Under the pieces are notes generated by a model. That model did not search any database and was not told where the DNA came from. It saw only the letters and a program-made list of their open reading frames with translations. Source: Actinomycetes bacterium (GTDB lineage Bacteria; Actinomycetota; Acidimicrobiia; Acidimicrobiales; RAAP-2). Taken from it: a DNA stretch of 64,000 nt. Position 1 is the stretch's first letter. Every line of letters begins with the position of its first letter. Position numbers and translations under genes: made by a program. Below, one piece after another: positions 8,876 to 17,652 of this stretch. Where the stretch lies: NCBI GenBank assembly GCA_021801235.1, contig JAJYYG010000070.1, positions 1 through 64,000 of the forward strand. Direction: 5' to 3'.

Positions 8876-10786
8876 TCAGGCTGTGTTGCTCGGCACCGGC
8901 GTGCGGATCGCTGCGCCGCCGGCTCCGTAGACGGTCTCCCCGGTCCCCTGGGAAGGGTTGGTGAGGCTGGCCGGACCCAGGGCGACCACCGCGTAGAGGT
9001 TCTCCATGACCCGCAGCAGCGGATCGGTCACCCCGGGGACCGGGTCGGGCAGTACGTTCCCGGGCACCAGCGGGAGGTCGGAGAGGGCGCCGACCCACGA
9101 GGCGTTCCCGGAGGCGAACACGCCACCGCCACCGGGGACCGTGTACCAGGTCACGTCGGAGTAGTTGCCCCCGCGGTTGGCGACGAGCGAGTGGGCGACC
9201 ACGTCGACGTTGGTCGGCCCTGGCGCGCCGGGCACGTACCGGTCGAACTCGCCCTGGACGAGCCGCGTAAGGTGCTGGCCTTGGACGAGGCCGCTCCCGG
9301 CGAAGAGCCACGAGCCCGCATCGCTCACCACCATGTCGGCGTTCGCCCCGACGTCCTGGTAGGTCGACCCGATCAGCTCGCTCTCGGGACGGGAGACCGG
9401 TGGCTGGGGCCAGTTCACGGTGACCAGTGCGTTGTCCACCCCGGTCATCGGGTCCTCGGCGGCCGACTTGTAACAGGTCTGGAGACGGTTGGCACCCAGG
9501 GACGAGGGACCCATACGGATCTGCCGGTAGCAGGCGTTGGCCCCGAGGAAGGCCAGGTTGACCCCCGACAGGAGCGCCTGCTGGGCGCCGTCCCGCATCT
9601 CGAGGGACCAGTACTCGTCGTGACCGAGGCTGAGGAGCGCTCTGTGGTTGGACAGCAACTGGGGTCGGGCGTGGAGATCGACGTCGGTCCAGTAGGTCAC
9701 GTCGAGGCCGAGCCGTTCGGCGTGGCTGATCACGGGGAGCTCGTTGCCGACGAAGTCGGCGGCGCCCGACGCCCAGTCGTGGTCGTAGGGACGGTCGAAC
9801 GAGACGATCCGGGCCCGGTTGGCGAAGCTCCCGCCACCGGGGGCATGGGTGAACGAGAGCGCCCCGCCGCTGTTCCCGTAGTACAGGCTGTACCCGCCCC
9901 ACCGGTTGTACGCCTGCCAGGTGGTGATGCTCGACTGGATGACCACGGCGGCCCGGGAGGTGTCGTCGCGGACGCACAGGGGGACGAACTGCTGCTCGCC
10001 ACCGGAGCCGACCAGCTTCAACAGGTAGGCACCGGGTGGCCAGGTGGGACCGATCGGCACGGTGATCGTCGGGTCCCAGTTGCAGACGATGGTGTTGGTC
10101 GGCGGGGTGACGGTCGGAAGGGCCTGGCGGGTGCCGCCGACTTCGTCGGACTGCCAGACCAGCCTCCCCCCGATCCCCTGGTAGTACCCCATGCGGTACG
10201 CCTCCACGTGGAAGGAGGTCGCCTTGGTGCTCACGAAGAGGGTGACCGTGTCGCCCACCGAGGCGCTGGCCTGGTCGGCGTACCCCTCGATGTCGCCGGC
10301 CTGTTGGGGGGTGGTCACCCACCAGGCGTCGCCGGTCTTGGCGTTCTCCGCCACGATGGCAGGGTTGACCGGGATGGTGACCCCGTCGGCCAGGCGGGTG
10401 TTCACCACCGCTGCGGGCGCAGGCGGCCGCGAGTCCCGCGCCGGCGCCGCCGGCGGACGGGGGGCGGCCGTCTCGGGGTGGCCGTGGGCGTCTGCCGCCA
10501 CGGCGACCGCCGCGGCCCCCAGAGCGCCGCCCGCGACGGCCAGGCCGATGAAGGCGCGGCGGTGGACCCGGCGGGACGCTGCACGCCGGGCGTCGATCCG
10601 GGACTGCGGCACCGGACCGGCGGATCGGACCGGTGCCCCGTCGGGGCCGGAAGGGCCGGCCTGCGTGCCGCCGGCCTGCGCGCCGCCGTCACCAGGCACG
10701 CCGTCACCAGGCACGCCGTCACCAGGCACGCCGTCACCAGGCACGGGAGGCTCTCCCGGCGGGGAGTGCCGGAACTCGGAGGACAC
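8876..10786 (-). CDS. Exported protein of the N,N-dimethylformamidase beta-subunit-like family
   Basis: 636 aa. The N-terminus has a PGDGV repeat, then a twin-arginine-like signal (HRRAFIGLAVAGGALGAAAVAVAA, about residues 75-100), so it is probably Tat-exported. The remainder resembles the DMFase large-subunit-like domain found in many actinobacteria: EAYRMGYYQGIGGRLVW, ITTWQAYNRWGGYSLY, SFDRPYDHDWASGAADF, LLSLGHDEYWSLEMRDG and a C-terminal segment FASGNASWVGALSD. Most such proteins are uncharacterised; amidohydrolase activity is known only for the soluble two-subunit enzyme, so substrate is not claimed. The start is GTG at 10786 with TAGGAT 6 nt upstream, consistent with a leaderless mRNA. 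The gene converges on recA. Confidence 0.8.
   Translation of the reverse strand: MSSEFRHSPPGEPPVPGDGVPGDGVPGDGVPGDGGAQAGGTQAGPSGPDGAPVRSAGPVPQSRIDARRAASRRVHRRAFIGLAVAGGALGAAAVAVAADAHGHPETAAPRPPAAPARDSRPPAPAAVVNTRLADGVTIPVNPAIVAENAKTGDAWWVTTPQQAGDIEGYADQASASVGDTVTLFVSTKATSFHVEAYRMGYYQGIGGRLVWQSDEVGGTRQALPTVTPPTNTIVCNWDPTITVPIGPTWPPGAYLLKLVGSGGEQQFVPLCVRDDTSRAAVVIQSSITTWQAYNRWGGYSLYYGNSGGALSFTHAPGGGSFANRARIVSFDRPYDHDWASGAADFVGNELPVISHAERLGLDVTYWTDVDLHARPQLLSNHRALLSLGHDEYWSLEMRDGAQQALLSGVNLAFLGANACYRQIRMGPSSLGANRLQTCYKSAAEDPMTGVDNALVTVNWPQPPVSRPESELIGSTYQDVGANADMVVSDAGSWLFAGSGLVQGQHLTRLVQGEFDRYVPGAPGPTNVDVVAHSLVANRGGNYSDVTWYTVPGGGGVFASGNASWVGALSDLPLVPGNVLPDPVPGVTDPLLRVMENLYAVVALGPASLTNPSQGTGETVYGAGGAAIRTPVPSNTA
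10688..10747 (-). repeat. 15-nt tandem repeat coding PGDGV units
   Basis: GTCACCAGGCACGCC is repeated four times (the last diverges at its end). In frame it codes Pro-Gly-Asp-Gly-Val units in the N-terminus of the exported protein. The unit is a multiple of 3, so copy-number change keeps the frame. Confidence 0.9.
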
Positions 10787-10792
10787 GGGGGA

Positions 10793-10798
10793 ATCCTA
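10793..10798 (-). promoter_or_regulatory. Putative leaderless -10 element (TAGGAT)
   Basis: TAGGAT on the minus strand, 6 nt upstream of the GTG start at 10786. Confidence 0.5.
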
Positions 10799-11000
10799 GG
10801 ACACCGCCCCGAGAGCGGCATGGCCCCAGCCGGTCGGTCGGCAGCCCCGGGACACTCCCGGGGAACGGAGTGCTCGCTCCAGGGGATCACCCGCCCGCTC
10901 CGGGCGTCCTCGCGCCCCCATGCGCACCCTGATCCCCGCTAAGGCTTACGCTCGGCCCGGTCGCGGCGTGTCGAGGTCCCCGGACGAAAGTGGGTGGATC

Positions 11001-11957
11001 GTGCAGTTCGGAGTCATCCCTCCCGTGCGCACGGGTGTCACGGCTGATCCGGCGTGGATGCGGCGGTTCGCCCGGCACGCGGAGGAGTGCGGGTTCGAGT
11101 CCGTCGTCGTCGGGGAGCCGGCGGTGGTCGTCTCCGGGTACCAGAGCGTCTATCCCTATGCCCCGTCGGGGAAGATGCCCCTGCCGGACAGCTGTGCCAT
11201 TCCGGACCCACTCGATCTCCTCGCGTTCGTGGCTGCGTGCACCAGCCGGATCGTCCTCGCCACCGGGGTGTTGGTGCTGCCGAACCACCACCCGGTCGTG
11301 CTGGCCAAACGGGTCGCCACCGTCGACGTCCTTTCCGGGGGCAGGATGCGCCTCTGTGTCGGCGTGGGGTGGATGGACGAGGAGCTCCGTGCGACCGGCG
11401 CTGATCCTCGTACCCGCGGGCGCCGCTCCGACGAGGCGATCCGGGCCATGCGGACCCTGTGGGCGGACGCGGGGGAGGACGGCGCCTCGTTCGACGGCGA
11501 GTTCTTCTCCTTCCGGCACGCCCACAGCTTCCCGAAGCCGACGCGGCCGGCCGGTGTCCCTGTGCACATCGGAGGCCACACCAGGGCGGCGGCGCGGCGG
11601 GCGGGTCGGCTGGGCGACGGGTTCCAGCCGCTCGGCCTCGGGCACGAGCAGGTCCGCTCCCTGGTGCTCGACATGCGAGAGTCGGCGGAACAGGCGGGAC
11701 GGGATCCCGATGGCATCGAACTGACCCTGAGCGGCTACCTGCCGACGACCGACGACACGGTAGTGGGGGAGGCGGAGGCGCTCGGGGCCGACCGTCTGGT
11801 GCTCTCCACCTCGATCACCGACGACCTGGAAGTGATCTCCGACGAGATGACCGCGTTCGCCGAGCGCCGGGGTCTGGGAGGCCGGTTGCCGGGGCGGTTG
11901 CCGGAGGACGGTGTGGCGGGCGGACTCGATGCCCCGGCGGAGGGCCTGCGGGGGTGA
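11001..11957 (+). CDS. LLM-class (luciferase-like) oxidoreductase, probably F420-dependent
   Basis: 318 aa from the GTG at 11001 (VQFGVIPPVRTGV); the track ORF begins 81 nt earlier, but the beta-1 strand typical of the family starts here. Features: VQFGVIPP N-terminus, GFESVVVGEPAVV, LATGVLVLPNHHPVVLAKRVATVDVLSGGRMRLCVGVGWMDEEL (the hallmark luciferase-like core), DGEFFSFRH and VPVHIGGHTRAAARRAGRLGDGFQPL. This layout matches the TIGR03619-like actinobacterial F420-dependent subgroup, which transfers hydride between F420 and small organic substrates; the substrate is unknown. The stop overlaps the start of the NTF2-like gene (GTGA), so the two are probably co-translated. Confidence 0.85.
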   Translation: MQFGVIPPVRTGVTADPAWMRRFARHAEECGFESVVVGEPAVVVSGYQSVYPYAPSGKMPLPDSCAIPDPLDLLAFVAACTSRIVLATGVLVLPNHHPVVLAKRVATVDVLSGGRMRLCVGVGWMDEELRATGADPRTRGRRSDEAIRAMRTLWADAGEDGASFDGEFFSFRHAHSFPKPTRPAGVPVHIGGHTRAAARRAGRLGDGFQPLGLGHEQVRSLVLDMRESAEQAGRDPDGIELTLSGYLPTTDDTVVGEAEALGADRLVLSTSITDDLEVISDEMTAFAERRGLGGRLPGRLPEDGVAGGLDAPAEGLRG

Positions 11958-12535
11958 CCCCTGGGTTCGCTCCGGAGGGATCGGATGGCGCCGCTCCGGA
12001 GGGAGGTGGGTCGTCCGGAGGCGGGCCGGCGGATGCGCACGTCCCGCCGGAGGTCGACCAGGCACTCCGGGGGCTGTCGAGCGCCTATGCCGAGGCGGTG
12101 GACCGCCGCGACGGAGAGGCGCTGGCCTCCCTGTTCCATCCCGAGGGGATGCTCGTCGTCCCGAGGTACCCGGACGAGCTCGCTCCGGTGGTGATCCGCC
12201 GGGGGGAGGCCGAGCTCCGGACCGTCCCCGACGGGCTCCGCCGTTTCGTGCGCACGTTTCACCGCACGACCGACCACGTGTTCACGAGCGGCGGCGAAGG
12301 AGGCCCGTCCGGCCCCCCGGGGTCGGTGCTCGGACGGGTACGGTGCGTGGCACACCACCTCCGATCGGACGGGCCGGCCGGATCGGGTCCCCCGTTCGTC
12401 GACACCGTCTGGTACCTCCGCTACGTCGACGACTACCGGAGGGACGGCGCCCGGTGGTGCTTCTGGCGGCGGGAGCTCCACCTCGAGTGGGTGGAGGAGC
12501 ATCCGGTGGCGGCCATGGGGCCCAGCGGTGGGTGA
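11954..12535 (+). CDS. NTF2-like / SnoaL-type protein
   Basis: 193 aa from a GTG that overlaps the previous stop by 4 nt. Residues about 35-175 look like an NTF2-like fold (SnoaL or ring-hydroxylating dioxygenase beta-like): helix LRGLSSAYAEAVDRRDGEALASLFHPEGMLVV, a His-rich middle (RTFHRTTDHVF), GRVRCVAHHL, and YLRYVDDYRRDGARWCFWRRELHLEWV. Such domains serve as small-molecule isomerases, hydratases or binding proteins. The coupling to the LLM oxidoreductase suggests a shared catabolic or tailoring step. The first 30 residues are Gly/Pro-rich and probably disordered. Confidence 0.78.
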   Translation: MTPGFAPEGSDGAAPEGGGSSGGGPADAHVPPEVDQALRGLSSAYAEAVDRRDGEALASLFHPEGMLVVPRYPDELAPVVIRRGEAELRTVPDGLRRFVRTFHRTTDHVFTSGGEGGPSGPPGSVLGRVRCVAHHLRSDGPAGSGPPFVDTVWYLRYVDDYRRDGARWCFWRRELHLEWVEEHPVAAMGPSGG

Positions 12536-12689
12536 CCAGGTCGCGGCGTCCGCTCGGGGCGGCCCGGCTCCCGTCCGCGTACCAGGCTGACCGCTCCGGT
12601 TGGGTCGCACGGCCCCGGCTCGGTCGCACGGCCCCGGTCGGGTCCGACTCCTCCGGCATGGCGGGTGTCGGCCCGGGTGGGCGCCGACC

Positions 12690-12695
12690 TACGCT
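12690..12695 (+). promoter_or_regulatory. Putative leaderless -10 element (TACGCT)
   Basis: TACGCT, 6 nt upstream of the ATG at 12702. It decides that start over the longer track ORF at 12600. Confidence 0.5.
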
Positions 12696-12701
12696 TGGAA
12701 C

Positions 12702-13517
12702 ATGAGCCTTCCCCCTGCTGGTCCGACCCGTACCGCTCTCGTGACCGGGGCGTCGTCGGGCATCGGTGCCGAGATCGCCTCCCAGTTGGCATCGCGAGGG
12801 TACGGCGTGACCCTGGTGGCGCGCCGGATCGACCGGTTGGAGGCGCTCGCCGGGCGGCTCGCGGAGTCCCACGGGATCAGGGCCGAGGTCGTCGCCGCCG
12901 ATCTGACCGACGAGGAGGCGCGAACGGCGGTGATCTCCGAGATCGACCGCCGGGGCCTTGTGGTGAACATGCTCGTGAACAACGCCGGGTTTTCCACGGC
13001 CGGGCCTGTGGCCCGGGCGCAGGTCGCCGGCGAGCTGGCGATGGTCAGAACCGACGTCGAGGCGGTGGTCCATCTGTGCACGGCTCTGCTCCCCGGCATG
13101 GTCGAGCGTCGCAGCGGTGCCATCCTGAACGTGGCGTCGACGGCCGCCTTCCAGCCCGTCCCCGGTCAGGCGGGGTACGGGGCGTCCAAGGCGTTCGTCC
13201 TCTCGTACACGCATGCGCTGCGGGCGGAGCTGGCGGGATCGGGCGTCTCGGTGACCGCGCTCTGCCCCGGCCCCGTCGCGACCGGCTTTGCGTCCGCGGC
13301 GGGGCTGAGTGATACGGACGCGGCGGCGGCCCTGCCCAGCTTCCTCTGGGTCCCCGCGGAGCGGGTCGCGAGCGCCGCTGTCGAGGGACTGGAGACGGGC
13401 CGGGCGGTGGTGATCCCCGGGGCGGGGAACAAACTGTCGGCGGCGGCCGGCTGGCTGACTCCCCGGACGCTGCTGCTGCCGGTGCTCGCCAAACGTCACC
13501 CGGCGATGCACCCCTGA
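12702..13517 (+). CDS. Short-chain dehydrogenase/reductase (classical SDR)
   Basis: 271 aa from the ATG at 12702 (MSLPPAGPTRTALVTG). The track ORF has 34 extra N-terminal residues without family character. Cofactor motif TGASSGIG (about residues 14-21), NNAG (NMLVNNAGF), catalytic Ser in NVASTAAF and YGASK with catalytic Tyr and Lys. VARRIDRL after beta-2 has Arg residues, favouring NADP(H). Closest in style to the DltE/YqjQ-type SDRs annotated as 'SDR family NAD(P)-dependent oxidoreductase' with a C-terminal tail ending in LLPVLAKRH. Substrate unknown. Spaced 166 nt from the previous gene, with its own promoter-like hexamer. Confidence 0.88.
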   Translation: MSLPPAGPTRTALVTGASSGIGAEIASQLASRGYGVTLVARRIDRLEALAGRLAESHGIRAEVVAADLTDEEARTAVISEIDRRGLVVNMLVNNAGFSTAGPVARAQVAGELAMVRTDVEAVVHLCTALLPGMVERRSGAILNVASTAAFQPVPGQAGYGASKAFVLSYTHALRAELAGSGVSVTALCPGPVATGFASAAGLSDTDAAAALPSFLWVPAERVASAAVEGLETGRAVVIPGAGNKLSAAAGWLTPRTLLLPVLAKRHPAMHP

Positions 13518-13600
13518 TCCCTGCTCCGGACCGGAGAGGTCAGTTCGTGTCGGTTCGCCCTACGGGCTGACGATCGGGCGCCACGCCCCGGACCACGCGC

Positions 13601-14596
13601 TCACCATCGTGCGGCATCGCCGGTAGTCGGGTGCGCCGCAACCCGGCGGAGATCGAGGGTCGCGGGCCGCGGCCAGCGCACGTCCGAAGCCCAGCCCCAC
13701 CGCTCGAACAGGGCGATCAGGCCGGCCGCCATGTCCACCTGACCGGAGTCCACGCCATGGCGGGCCGACCGGGGGAACGCGTGGTGGGCGTTGTGCCACG
13801 AGTCCCCGAAGCTGACCAGAGCGAGGGCCGGGAGGTTGGAGCTGCGGTCCTGCGACTCGAAGGGCCGGGACCCGAAGGAGTGGCACAGGGAGTTGGTGCC
13901 CCAGGTCACGTGGTGGAGCAGGGCGACTCGGACGACGCCGCCCCAAAGCCCGGCCATCAGCGCCCCCCAGAGGGTTCCGGTCACGACCCACCCGATGGTG
14001 AACGGGATCGCCAGGGAGAGCGCGGCCCAGATCCCGGCGGTGGAGGAGAGCGCCACCATGTCCCGATCGTCCAGCAGGTCCCGGCTCCACCGGGGGGCGT
14101 CCACTTCGTTGGGAACGAAGAGCCAACCGGCGTGTGCGTGCCAGAGGCCCCGGAGCAGGGCCCGCATCCCCGGTCCCACAGGGACCGGGGAGTGCGGATC
14201 CCCCGTCCGGTCCGAGAAGGCGTGATGTCGGCGGTGCTGGGAGACCCAGCTGATGACCGAGCCTTCGATCGCCATCGAGCCGGCGATCCCGAGCACCAGG
14301 GAGAGCCAACGGGACGGTCGGAAGCTGTGATGGGTGAACAGGCGGTGGTAGCCGACGGTGATCCCGAGCCCGGTGAACAGATAGAAGCCGATGGCGAGCC
14401 CGAGGTCGAGCCGGCTGATCCCATGGGCCCAGAACAGGGAGGCGGCTGCGATGAGCCCGACGATCGGGACGAAGACCAGCATTCCGGTGATGAAGCGCTG
14501 ACTTCCGCTGGCGCGCTCCGGGAGCGGAGCACTGGGAACGTAGGTCCGAGGGTCCGGCCGCCCGAGCCCTGGATCCCGTGTGGTCGTCGATGGCAC
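13601..14596 (-). CDS. Membrane fatty-acid desaturase (delta-9 acyl-CoA desaturase-like)
   Basis: 331 aa, start GTG with an AAAGG ribosome site upstream. The three His boxes of di-iron membrane desaturases are present: HRLFTHHSF (about residue 83), HRRHHAFSD (about 120) and HNAHHAFP (about 275). Paired hydrophobic segments (GMLVFVPIVGLIAAASLF, LAIGFYLFTGLGITVGY, IWAALSLAIPFTIGWVV, LWGALMAGLWGGVV) give the four-helix topology. The enzyme inserts a cis double bond into acyl chains using O2 and an electron donor; acyl-CoA or acyl-lipid substrate cannot be told from sequence. Stands alone, convergent with the SDR gene at 12702. Confidence 0.93.
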   Translation of the reverse strand: MPSTTTRDPGLGRPDPRTYVPSAPLPERASGSQRFITGMLVFVPIVGLIAAASLFWAHGISRLDLGLAIGFYLFTGLGITVGYHRLFTHHSFRPSRWLSLVLGIAGSMAIEGSVISWVSQHRRHHAFSDRTGDPHSPVPVGPGMRALLRGLWHAHAGWLFVPNEVDAPRWSRDLLDDRDMVALSSTAGIWAALSLAIPFTIGWVVTGTLWGALMAGLWGGVVRVALLHHVTWGTNSLCHSFGSRPFESQDRSSNLPALALVSFGDSWHNAHHAFPRSARHGVDSGQVDMAAGLIALFERWGWASDVRWPRPATLDLRRVAAHPTTGDAARW

Positions 14597-14720
14597 GCGC
14601 GTCGCCTTTCACAGAACATCGGGACTCTGCGGCGTCATCGAGTGCACGGAGCATCGCCTTGCACTCCCCAGGGTACTCGGCCCGGTTCGCCGGGCGGCCG
14701 CGCCCCCGGGCCCGAAGGCG

Positions 14721-14754
14721 CGAGACGGCCCCCGGAGGACCGGGGGCCGTCTCG
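14721..14754 (-). terminator. Strong hairpin downstream of the fibronectin-III protein gene
   Basis: Arms CGAGACGGCCCCCGG and CCGGGGGCCGTCTCG pair perfectly (15 bp) around a 4-nt AGGA loop. It lies about 100 nt after the stop of the minus-strand gene at 14853-16106. There is no T-tract, as is common for actinobacterial terminators. Confidence 0.65.
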
Positions 14755-14852
14755 CTTCGGATCGTTCGACGCCCGTGCGGATTGGGTACCCGCACGGAGC
14801 TTGGCAATCAAGGGTCAGGCGATCAGGGCCGCATCGCCGTCCCCGATACCGC

Positions 14853-16106
14853 TCAGAACCCGAAGAACCCGAAGAACCCGAGCAGCAGGTTGAAGAACCA
14901 GCTGATGAACCGCTGGAAGAAGCCACCACTGCCACTGCCACTGCCACCGCCACCGCCACCGCCACCGCCACCGTCGGAGGCCGGGGCGACCGGGGTCACC
15001 GAGTTGGAGGCGGTCGACGCCGGACCCGTGCCCACCGCGTTGATGGCGGCCACCGTGAACGAGTACGGGCTGCCGTTGGTGAGCCCGGTGACGGTGTCAC
15101 TGGTGACGTCGCCGACGGTGACCGGCGAGCCGGACGACGGCGTGATGACGTAGCCGATGACGGCCGAGCCCCCGTCGGAGGCCGGGGCGCTCCAGGTGAG
15201 GGTGGCCGAGGCGTTGCCGGCGGTGGCCACCACGTTGGTGGGGGCGCCGGGGACCGCCGTCGCCGCTGTGATGGTCGTCGTGGACAGCGGCGTCACCACC
15301 GCAGGCGGCAGCGGTTGACCGCTGGCCATCTGGGCTGAGGTCAGGACCGCGGCCGGCCAGGCGTAGATCGCCGAAGAGATGGCGAGCGGGGAGGTGACGT
15401 TGGCGGTGGTGTCGAACTCCGACACCGCAGGTTGGATGGTGGAGCCCACGGCACCGGTCGCCTTCAGGACGACGGTCGTGGTGGGAAACGTCACCGTGGC
15501 GCCGGCCGGGAACTCGTCAGCGGCGATCGCGCTCGCAGTCGTCCCGGACGGGACCCCCCCGGGCGTCGAGAGCTCGAGGTAGGGAAGCGTGGTGTTGCCG
15601 TTGAACGTGGCGCTTGCGCCTCCGCCGTTGGCGGTCGCCGTGCACCCTGCCTGTCCGGCGGCCGTGCACTCGGTGACCGTCAGCGGCAACGACCCGCTGG
15701 TGGACCCGGTGAACGTCGCCGGCCCCGAGACGGAGGCGGAGACGAAGGACGCGTTCTGGGGCAGGGGGATGATCGTGGTGATCCCCTGGATCGAACCCAC
15801 GGTGGCGGAGATCGAGCCGATGGCCTCGGTCGTCGGGACCACGGTGGGGGCGGGGGTGAAGGTCGACGTGTACTGCGAGCCCTGCGTGACCGACGCCGGC
15901 GCGCCGACGGAGATCGAGAGCGACTGCTGGCCGTAGCCGCCGAAGATCGGAACGTTGAAGACCACATTGAGATTGGTCGTCGCCGCCCCTGCCGGCGAAG
16001 CCACCATCGCTGCGGCGCCGGCAGCTGACGCTACAGCTGCACCGGCCAGTGCCAGTGAGGTTCCGAGGCGGCCGACCCGCCGCCAGAAGGTTCGTTCATT
16101 GCGCAT
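14853..16106 (-). CDS. Exported fibronectin type III protein with Gly-rich linker and hydrophobic C-terminal tail
   Basis: 417 aa; ATG preceded by AAGGAG. Residues 1-42 are a Sec-type signal (RR near the N-terminus, hydrophobic run, cleavage likely after SPAGA). The central 40-275 region is Thr/Ser-rich and beta-like, with the paired cysteines TECTAAGQAGCTA. Residues about 283-370 form a fibronectin III domain (APTNVVATAGNASATLTWSAP, VIGYVIT, GLTNGSPYSFTVAAINAVGTG). A run of about ten Gly with Gly-Ser then leads to FFQRFISWFFNLLLGFFGFFGF-like aromatic tail, the last ~22 residues. The tail could anchor the protein in the envelope; no sortase LPxTG-type motif is present. Function unknown, likely surface or matrix. 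The preceding 540 bp have a possible regulatory palindrome. Confidence 0.8.
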   Translation of the reverse strand: MRNERTFWRRVGRLGTSLALAGAAVASAAGAAAMVASPAGAATTNLNVVFNVPIFGGYGQQSLSISVGAPASVTQGSQYTSTFTPAPTVVPTTEAIGSISATVGSIQGITTIIPLPQNASFVSASVSGPATFTGSTSGSLPLTVTECTAAGQAGCTATANGGGASATFNGNTTLPYLELSTPGGVPSGTTASAIAADEFPAGATVTFPTTTVVLKATGAVGSTIQPAVSEFDTTANVTSPLAISSAIYAWPAAVLTSAQMASGQPLPPAVVTPLSTTTITAATAVPGAPTNVVATAGNASATLTWSAPASDGGSAVIGYVITPSSGSPVTVGDVTSDTVTGLTNGSPYSFTVAAINAVGTGPASTASNSVTPVAPASDGGGGGGGGGGSGSGSGGFFQRFISWFFNLLLGFFGFFGF

Positions 16107-16389
16107 TCCGACTCCGCTCCTTGTTTGTCACGTGGCCCGAGGCCGCGCTTCCCTGTCGATCCGCTCTCCCATGTCGGATGCCCGGTCACGACGGCCCGGG
16201 ACGATGGAGCACTGACCCGGACCCCATCGAACCGGCATTTCGCTCTCGGGCCATGACAGCAGCCGACCCTTGAAGCAGAAGATCCCGTGTTCCGAGCCCC
16301 GTGACTCGCCCCGTACTTCCCGGCCACGCCCGAAGCCACCGATCTGTTGGCTTGCGGGGTCCACCCCATGTGGCAAGGGTCAGGGTAAC

Positions 16390-16405
16390 TACCTACCCGT
16401 AAGTA
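16390..16405. promoter_or_regulatory. TetR-type operator-like palindrome
   Basis: TACCTACCCGTAAGTA has the form TAC-N-TAC-NN-GTA-N-GTA, typical of TetR-family operators. No TetR-family regulator is encoded in this window, so the match rests on symmetry alone. Confidence 0.35.
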
Positions 16406-16636
16406 AACAACTGCTTTGGGAGGTTTTCTTCGGCTATACCGCACCGCGTGATCGTGTCAATGCAGAGCGTGGCAACGGGGTAGGTCGCCGCTCCGAGCCG
16501 ATGGTGGAGATCCGCTACCGGCTCCCGGCGGGGTCGCCGTGACGGTTCGGCGGGACCCGATCGGCGCCGGCGGGGTGTGGTCCCGGACGGTGGCCCGCCA
16601 CCCGCGCCCGGTATGCGTCGTCCCACGTCACCCACC

Positions 16637-16642
16637 TAGGAT
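16637..16642 (+). promoter_or_regulatory. Putative leaderless -10 element (TAGGAT)
   Basis: TAGGAT, 6 nt before the ATG at 16649. Confidence 0.55.
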
Positions 16643-16648
16643 GCCCCC

Positions 16649-17425
16649 ATGGACATCAACGGAGTATCTGCAATCGTCACCGGCGGCGCTTCCGGCATCG
16701 GGGAGGCCTCCGCCCGTCAGCTGGCAGCACGGGGTGCCCACGTCGTCGTGGCCGACCTGCAGGATGACAAGGGCAACGAGGTGGCCAAGGAGATCGGCGG
16801 GGCGTTCGCCCACGTCGACGTCACCAACAGCGACGACGTCATCGCCGCCATCGAGCTGGCGAAAGACATGGGCCCGCTGCGTGTGCTGGTCAACTCCGCG
16901 GGGATCGGCTGGGCCGGAAGGGTGATCGGCAGGGACGGGACCTACGAGTCGGCGCACAACCTCGATCTCTTCCGCAAGGTCATCGAGATCAACCTGGTCG
17001 GGACCTTCAACTGCATCCGTCTTGCCGCAACCGCGATGAGCGTCACCGAGCCGCTGGCCGACGGCGAGCGCGGGGCGATCGTCAACATGGCCTCGGTGGC
17101 GGCGTTCGAGGGCCAGATCGGCCAGGACGCGTACTCGGCGTCGAAGGGCGGCGTGGTCGGCATGACCCTGCCGATCGCCCGGGACCTTTCGGTGGTGGGC
17201 ATCCGGGTGAACACCGTGGCCCCCGGCCTGATCAACACGCCGATCTACGGCGAGGGTGAGGCATCGGAGGAGTTCAAGGCCAACCTCGAAAAAGGCGTCC
17301 TCTTCCCCAAGCGCCTCGGTACTTCCGAGGAGCTGGCGTCCATGGTGCTCGAACTGGTCACGAACAGCTACGTGAACGCCCAGACGGTCCGCGTCGACGG
17401 TGGGATCAAAATGCAGCCCAAGTGA
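16649..17425 (+). CDS. SDR, 3-hydroxyacyl-CoA dehydrogenase type-2-like
   Basis: 258 aa. Cofactor motif TGGASGIGEA, VVVADLQDD (Asp after beta-2, favouring NAD), NSAGIG, INLVGTFNCIRLAA, NMASVAAFEGQIGQDAYSASKGGVVGMTLPIARDL with catalytic Ser, Tyr and Lys, and the C-terminal VRVDGGIKM. The order and the phrase EGQIGQDAYSASK closely resemble 17-beta-HSD10-type 3-hydroxyacyl-CoA dehydrogenases of beta-oxidation, which oxidise L-3-hydroxyacyl-CoA; related actinobacterial enzymes may act on branched or steroid substrates. Monocistronic, with a leaderless-type hexamer 6 nt upstream. Confidence 0.88.
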   Translation: MDINGVSAIVTGGASGIGEASARQLAARGAHVVVADLQDDKGNEVAKEIGGAFAHVDVTNSDDVIAAIELAKDMGPLRVLVNSAGIGWAGRVIGRDGTYESAHNLDLFRKVIEINLVGTFNCIRLAATAMSVTEPLADGERGAIVNMASVAAFEGQIGQDAYSASKGGVVGMTLPIARDLSVVGIRVNTVAPGLINTPIYGEGEASEEFKANLEKGVLFPKRLGTSEELASMVLELVTNSYVNAQTVRVDGGIKMQPK

Positions 17426-17652
17426 CGCTGCGGCCGAAGCGACGGTCCGTGCGGGTCTCGATCGCGCATCGGTTGATGCGGAGCGAGGGGCTGGCAGCAT
17501 CGACGGGCAGGTTCCCGTTCGTGGGCACGCGAGTGGGTCGCGGGCCCGAGCGACACCATGGATCTTCCGCGCGCCCTCAGCCTGCAGCGCTGGTCACTTC
17601 GGACACGTAGGACGACGGCGCTGCGCGGGTCGCCACCAGTTGGACCCTGACG

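Larger units (their letters stand above)
16107..16648. other. 542-bp divergent intergenic region
   Basis: No convincing gene: the 90-aa ORF at 16270-16542 has no family features. Around 16380-16450 the sequence becomes AT-richer and contains an operator-like palindrome. The region must hold the promoter of the exported fibronectin-III protein (minus strand). Confidence 0.5.

Noticed and set aside
10688-10747. Possible CRISPR or recombination site
   Set aside because: Short in-frame coding repeat (PGDGV) without spacers.
12600-12701. 34-residue N-terminal extension of the SDR at 12702
   Set aside because: The extra residues are Arg/Gly-rich without family character and a leaderless-type hexamer marks the internal ATG.
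16270-16542. 90-aa ORF in the intergenic region
   Set aside because: No family features, no ribosome site, and mixed composition; more likely regulatory DNA.
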